From SIG424 sp045546695 (GTDB lineage: Bacteria > Bacillota > Clostridia > UBA1212 > UBA1255): DNA of 64,000 nucleotides. Position numbers and translations under genes: made by a program. Shown here piece after piece: positions 61,645 through 64,000 of this stretch. The stretch spans positions 55,343 to 119,342 of the forward strand of contig JAZQDE010000015.1 of assembly GCA_045546695.1 (NCBI GenBank), given 5' to 3'. Under the pieces are notes generated by a model, which saw nothing but the letters and a program-made list of their open reading frames with translations, made no database searches and was not told the DNA's origin. The stretch's first letter is position 1. Each line of letters starts with the position of its first letter.

Positions 61645-62988
61645 TTATTTTTTCTTCTTAATAATCATTGCAGCGCCGATCACGAGCATAGCGTGTGCAA
61701 GGATAACTGAAGAACCGCAGCCGCCTTCTTCTTTCTCTTCAGCAGGTGCCTCAGTAGCTTTTGGAGCTTCTGTAGCAGGAGCCTGTGTAGGAACCTCTGT
61801 CGGAACAGGTGTAGGAGTTACAGGAGCAACTGTCGGAACAGGAGTAGCGATAGCTTCAAAATTACCATCCCATGCTGCAGCAGATTCTTTGTTGTCGAAG
61901 AATAAAATGTACTCGATGTCAAATGTAGCTTCTTCATTCGCGCCATTGAAGACGTCAAATCTGAATGCATTCAGAGTAGCACCTTCCTGTGTGTAATTTG
62001 TATTTGAATTAAAATTGAAAATTGCATACTGCCAGTCAGTTGTATCTTCGTAAATTACTGTTACAGAACCGCCTGCTGTAGGACCTGCAAACATTGTTGT
62101 TGAGAAGAATACTTCGCCGCTGTTAGGTGTGCCTTCTGATTTACGGAATTTTACGAGCATAGCTTTTGACTCATCGCAATAAACTGCGTCATCAGCCCAG
62201 TATGGCATAGTAAATGTCAACTGTGAGTCATTTGTTGCTTCAACTTCGATGTGGAGATAACCTTCTTCTTCAATCCAGAAGTCGTTACAGCCCTGACCGG
62301 GAGTGATAAGCTCAATCATATCATCAGAATTGAATATAAGCATATTGTCAAGATTCGGAACAGTATTAATCTCATCCTTCTGATCATCATAACCTGTTAA
62401 TGTACCGAAAATATCTCCTTCTGGCTGAGTTACAAATGCAACTGCTAATCTTAATGCCGCATCTGGAGCATGTACATCGTTCTGATAAAGCTCCTGACCT
62501 TTAGTCTCAGGGTGCTTCCATACACCAACAGTGTTTCCGTTCGGAATAGCATCGCACAATCTGATAACGTACTCGCCTGCTTTGAGTGGATCATCGGCGG
62601 AAAAAGTGAATCCGATGTATGCATTATCAGCAAAGTCAACAAAACCATGTGTGGCAATCGGTGTACCGTTGATAGTCTTATCATAGTCTGTATCAAACGC
62701 ATAAAGCTCAACTGTCATATTACCTGTGTTACCCCATGCAGGACAGCATACACCGACAAACGTTGCATCAGCAATGATTGAAAAGTGTGATGCAATAGTG
62801 TCCTCCGATGTCATAGGATGAGGTGAATTGCCACCTTCATAAAAACCTACTCTACCTTCAATATTACCATTAACCTCCGGATCTTCACATGGTGTCGCAG
62901 TTGCTGCATTAGCTGTAATAGTAGACATAAATGCAACTGACAGAGCAACCAGTACTAAAACTGTTAAAATTAACGCTTTCTTTTTCAT
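61645..62988 (-). CDS. Secreted protein with Pro/Thr linker and Cys-TM-Lys C-terminal anchor
   Basis: A 447-residue protein of unknown function. Signal peptide to about residue 28 (ending in ANA). Two beta-rich domains follow: about 30-210 (with YAFDTDYDKTINGTPIATHG and GFTFSADDPLKAGEYVIRL, jelly-roll-like) and about 220-385 (GYLHIEVEATNDSQLTFTMPYW, FDIEYILFFDNKESA, carbohydrate-binding-module-like). A low-complexity TPVPT/APATEAP linker leads to GGCGSS (422-427), a hydrophobic stretch and a terminal KKKK. This motif-TM-basic order resembles C-terminal sorting signals but lacks LPXTG. It has its own promoter, AGGAGG site and terminator. Glycan binding is inferred from the fold type only. Confidence 0.72.
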   Translation of the reverse strand: MKKKALILTVLVLVALSVAFMSTITANAATATPCEDPEVNGNIEGRVGFYEGGNSPHPMTSEDTIASHFSIIADATFVGVCCPAWGNTGNMTVELYAFDTDYDKTINGTPIATHGFVDFADNAYIGFTFSADDPLKAGEYVIRLCDAIPNGNTVGVWKHPETKGQELYQNDVHAPDAALRLAVAFVTQPEGDIFGTLTGYDDQKDEINTVPNLDNMLIFNSDDMIELITPGQGCNDFWIEEEGYLHIEVEATNDSQLTFTMPYWADDAVYCDESKAMLVKFRKSEGTPNSGEVFFSTTMFAGPTAGGSVTVIYEDTTDWQYAIFNFNSNTNYTQEGATLNAFRFDVFNGANEEATFDIEYILFFDNKESAAAWDGNFEAIATPVPTVAPVTPTPVPTEVPTQAPATEAPKATEAPAEEKEEGGCGSSVILAHAMLVIGAAMIIKKKK

Positions 62989-63019
62989 AACTTCCTCCTG
63001 TTTTTAATAAATTCTTAAC

Positions 63020-63048
63020 ATTATAACACTCTGTTAACATTTAGGCAA
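63020..63048 (-). promoter_or_regulatory. Predicted promoter for the secreted protein gene
   Basis: TTGCCT (63043-63048) and TATAAT (63020-63025) are separated by 17 bp on the minus strand, 32 nt before the start codon. Confidence 0.75.
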
Positions 63049-63051
63049 CAT

Positions 63052-63088
63052 AAAAAACAGCCTGCGCCGTCAGGCGCAAGCTGTTTTT
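63052..63088. terminator. Strong hairpin terminator upstream of the secreted protein gene
   Basis: A 12-bp stem (63057-63068 with 63073-63084), GTCA loop, flanked by an A-tract and a T-tract that make it work in either direction. It ends transcription coming from the zinc-ribbon gene side. Confidence 0.85.
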
Positions 63089-63110
63089 CTTGTATTTTTT
63101 TGTGTTTTTA

Positions 63111-63140
63111 TTATTTTTTCTTCTTGATGATCCCCCGTTT
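63111..63140 (-). pseudogene. Possible 3' remnant of a Cys-TM-Lys tail gene
   Basis: In frame, this stretch reads KRGIIKKKK and stop, like the IIKKKK end of the 61645-62988 protein. About 22-25 nt around it are nearly identical in DNA to that gene's end, and a terminator follows in both places. The body of the gene is missing. The frame stays open upstream to the stop of the zinc-ribbon gene (about 45 codons), without a convincing start. Lys-rich sequence could also match by chance. Confidence 0.3.
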
Positions 63141-63148
63141 AACATCAA

Positions 63149-63178
63149 AGGGGTTCCACCATATACCGTGGAACCCCT
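63149..63178. repeat. Perfect 11-bp inverted repeat
   Basis: AGGGGTTCCAC (63149-63159) and GTGGAACCCCT (63168-63178) around an 8-nt loop. No T-run follows on either strand, so it is not a standard terminator. It lies in the 257-bp gap downstream of the zinc-ribbon gene. Confidence 0.6.
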
Positions 63179-63245
63179 CTTGCGATTCAAAGCCGAGACT
63201 CAAACATTCCTTGAGTTTTAACCGGACGTATATCCAAAATTTATA

Positions 63246-63914
63246 TTAGAAAAGACCGTCCATCCTTGTAACATCCAGATACCAAGAGCGCCCAACTTTA
63301 ATAACAGACACAACCGAATTACCGGTTTCTTCAGTATCACCGGCCTTAATAGTCAGTTTAATTTCCACAGTTTTAGCAGCAGACACCTTGACGTCCATAT
63401 CTTCATAAACCTCCTTAAGATCATCTAAATCATTGCCAGTCACATCCTCAACGATAAGAATTTCGTAAGAAACAGTAAAGTCTTCACCCAAGTATATTTC
63501 GAGAAAATCACGGTATTCTTGCATTTCTTCATTTACTTCTTCGAGGTACTCATCAAACTCGTCTTCGTCGTAACCTACTTCCTCCAGTCCGTACTCAATC
63601 ACTTTTTCGGGAAGAAGCTCTATCACAGCCGCTGCATCAGGCTTAAACTGTGCATAAACATACTTTTCCACAGTATCCTTATAACCTCTGCCGCCAAACA
63701 GAGCGATGATAAGAACCACAACCAGAACCACAACCACAGTCGCAGCCGCTGCCGCAGCAACAGCAATGATACCTACCTTACGGTTTTTATTGTTTGAATT
63801 CACTGTAACAGATGTATCAGACACCACAGGCTCTACACCATTAAGTTTTGCACCACAAGCAGTACAAAATGTTGACTCATCAGAGTTCTTCACGCCACAT
63901 TTTTCACAGAACAT
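63246..63914 (-). CDS. Zinc-ribbon single-pass membrane protein, function unknown
   Basis: A 222-residue protein. The N-terminal zinc ribbon has Cys 3, 6, 17 and 20. A linker leads to one long TM segment of Ala/Val/Ile (about 47-73), and then an outside domain rich in Asp/Glu (YDEDEFDEYLEEVNEEM around 120-135) with a fold reminiscent of DUF4878/NTF2-like lipoproteins (SYEILIVEDVTGNDLDDL, VEIKLTIKAGD, VGRSWYLDVTRMD). Zinc ribbon inside and domain outside suggests a membrane sensor or regulator; this is inference. GGAGG lies 7 nt before the ATG. The 86 nt upstream to the window edge show no clear promoter. Confidence 0.72.
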   Translation of the reverse strand: MFCEKCGVKNSDESTFCTACGAKLNGVEPVVSDTSVTVNSNNKNRKVGIIAVAAAAAATVVVVLVVVLIIALFGGRGYKDTVEKYVYAQFKPDAAAVIELLPEKVIEYGLEEVGYDEDEFDEYLEEVNEEMQEYRDFLEIYLGEDFTVSYEILIVEDVTGNDLDDLKEVYEDMDVKVSAAKTVEIKLTIKAGDTEETGNSVVSVIKVGRSWYLDVTRMDGLF

Positions 63915-64000
63915 TGTATATCCTCCCCTTTATTCGTTTTTACTTTCAATTTTGCACCACATTTTGCCTCGCATCCATCAGCCGTTTTCCTGTTTTTCAA

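Noticed and set aside
62989..63245. tRNA or small-RNA gene in the hairpin-rich gap
   Set aside because: The stems are a terminator and an isolated inverted repeat; no cloverleaf or acceptor end can be built.

Overview
The window reads as chromosomal DNA of an anaerobic, endospore-forming member of the Clostridia (Firmicutes). The evidence is a spoIIAA-spoIIAB-sigF-spoVAC-spoVAD-spoVAE block, a CIRCE operator in front of groESL, DnaE-type replicase, ClpC/RadA linkage, WhiA, MrnC/RlmB and strong AGGAGG-type ribosome binding sites. A+T is moderately above half. No rRNA, tRNA, CRISPR array, insertion sequence or prophage was seen. The genus cannot be fixed from this sequence. Nearly all genes lie on the minus strand; only the ROK kinase and galK are on plus.

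Layout, in transcription order on the minus strand from high to low coordinates. 64.0-61.5 kb: a zinc-ribbon membrane protein, and a secreted protein with a Cys-TM-Lys tail. 61.5-40.6 kb: a CNNM/CorC-type transporter behind a short acidic leader ORF, then an unbroken chain with gaps of at most about 25 nt: citrate synthase, leuS, argS, cysK, proS, a membrane-anchored glycoside hydrolase, mrnC, rlmB, pcrA, a hisZ-hisG fusion, hisD, hisC, hisB, hisIE. 40.5-38.5 kb: groES-groEL under CIRCE. 38.4-35.6 kb: two paralogous NlpC/P60-like proteins, one exported and one cytoplasmic, plus a parallel beta-helix protein. 35.5-25.5 kb: uvrB-uvrA-zinc-finger Clp ATPase-helD-whiA, an overlapping operon of repair, protein unfolding, RNA-polymerase recycling and regulation. 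25.4-20.6 kb: the sporulation operon behind a sigma-H-like promoter, ending in a comEC-like gene without the metallo-beta-lactamase part. 20.6-13.7 kb: a nucleoside hydrolase-ribokinase fusion, holA, clpC, radA. 12.3-10.4 kb: carD, a small membrane protein, truA. 10.3-8.4 kb: a surface beta-helix-like protein. 7.1-0 kb: rplM-rpsI-tsaE-tsaB-rimI, then pgm and a dnaE gene that runs off the left edge.

The most unusual signals are these. (1) The 7-mer GTGAAAA/TTTTCAC is strongly over-represented: about 85 copies by hand count, on both strands, and also between genes. (2) A 14-codon acidic leader ORF, ATGA-coupled to a Mg/Co-type transporter gene that lacks its own good ribosome binding site. (3) A nucleoside hydrolase-ribokinase fusion and a HisZ-HisG fusion. 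(4) A comEC-like gene inside a sporulation operon. (5) A duplicated NlpC/P60-like protein pair that differs in localisation. (6) A near-identical ACAGC-N6-GCTGT palindrome just downstream of two predicted transcription starts. All function calls come from reading motifs and context; no database search was run.
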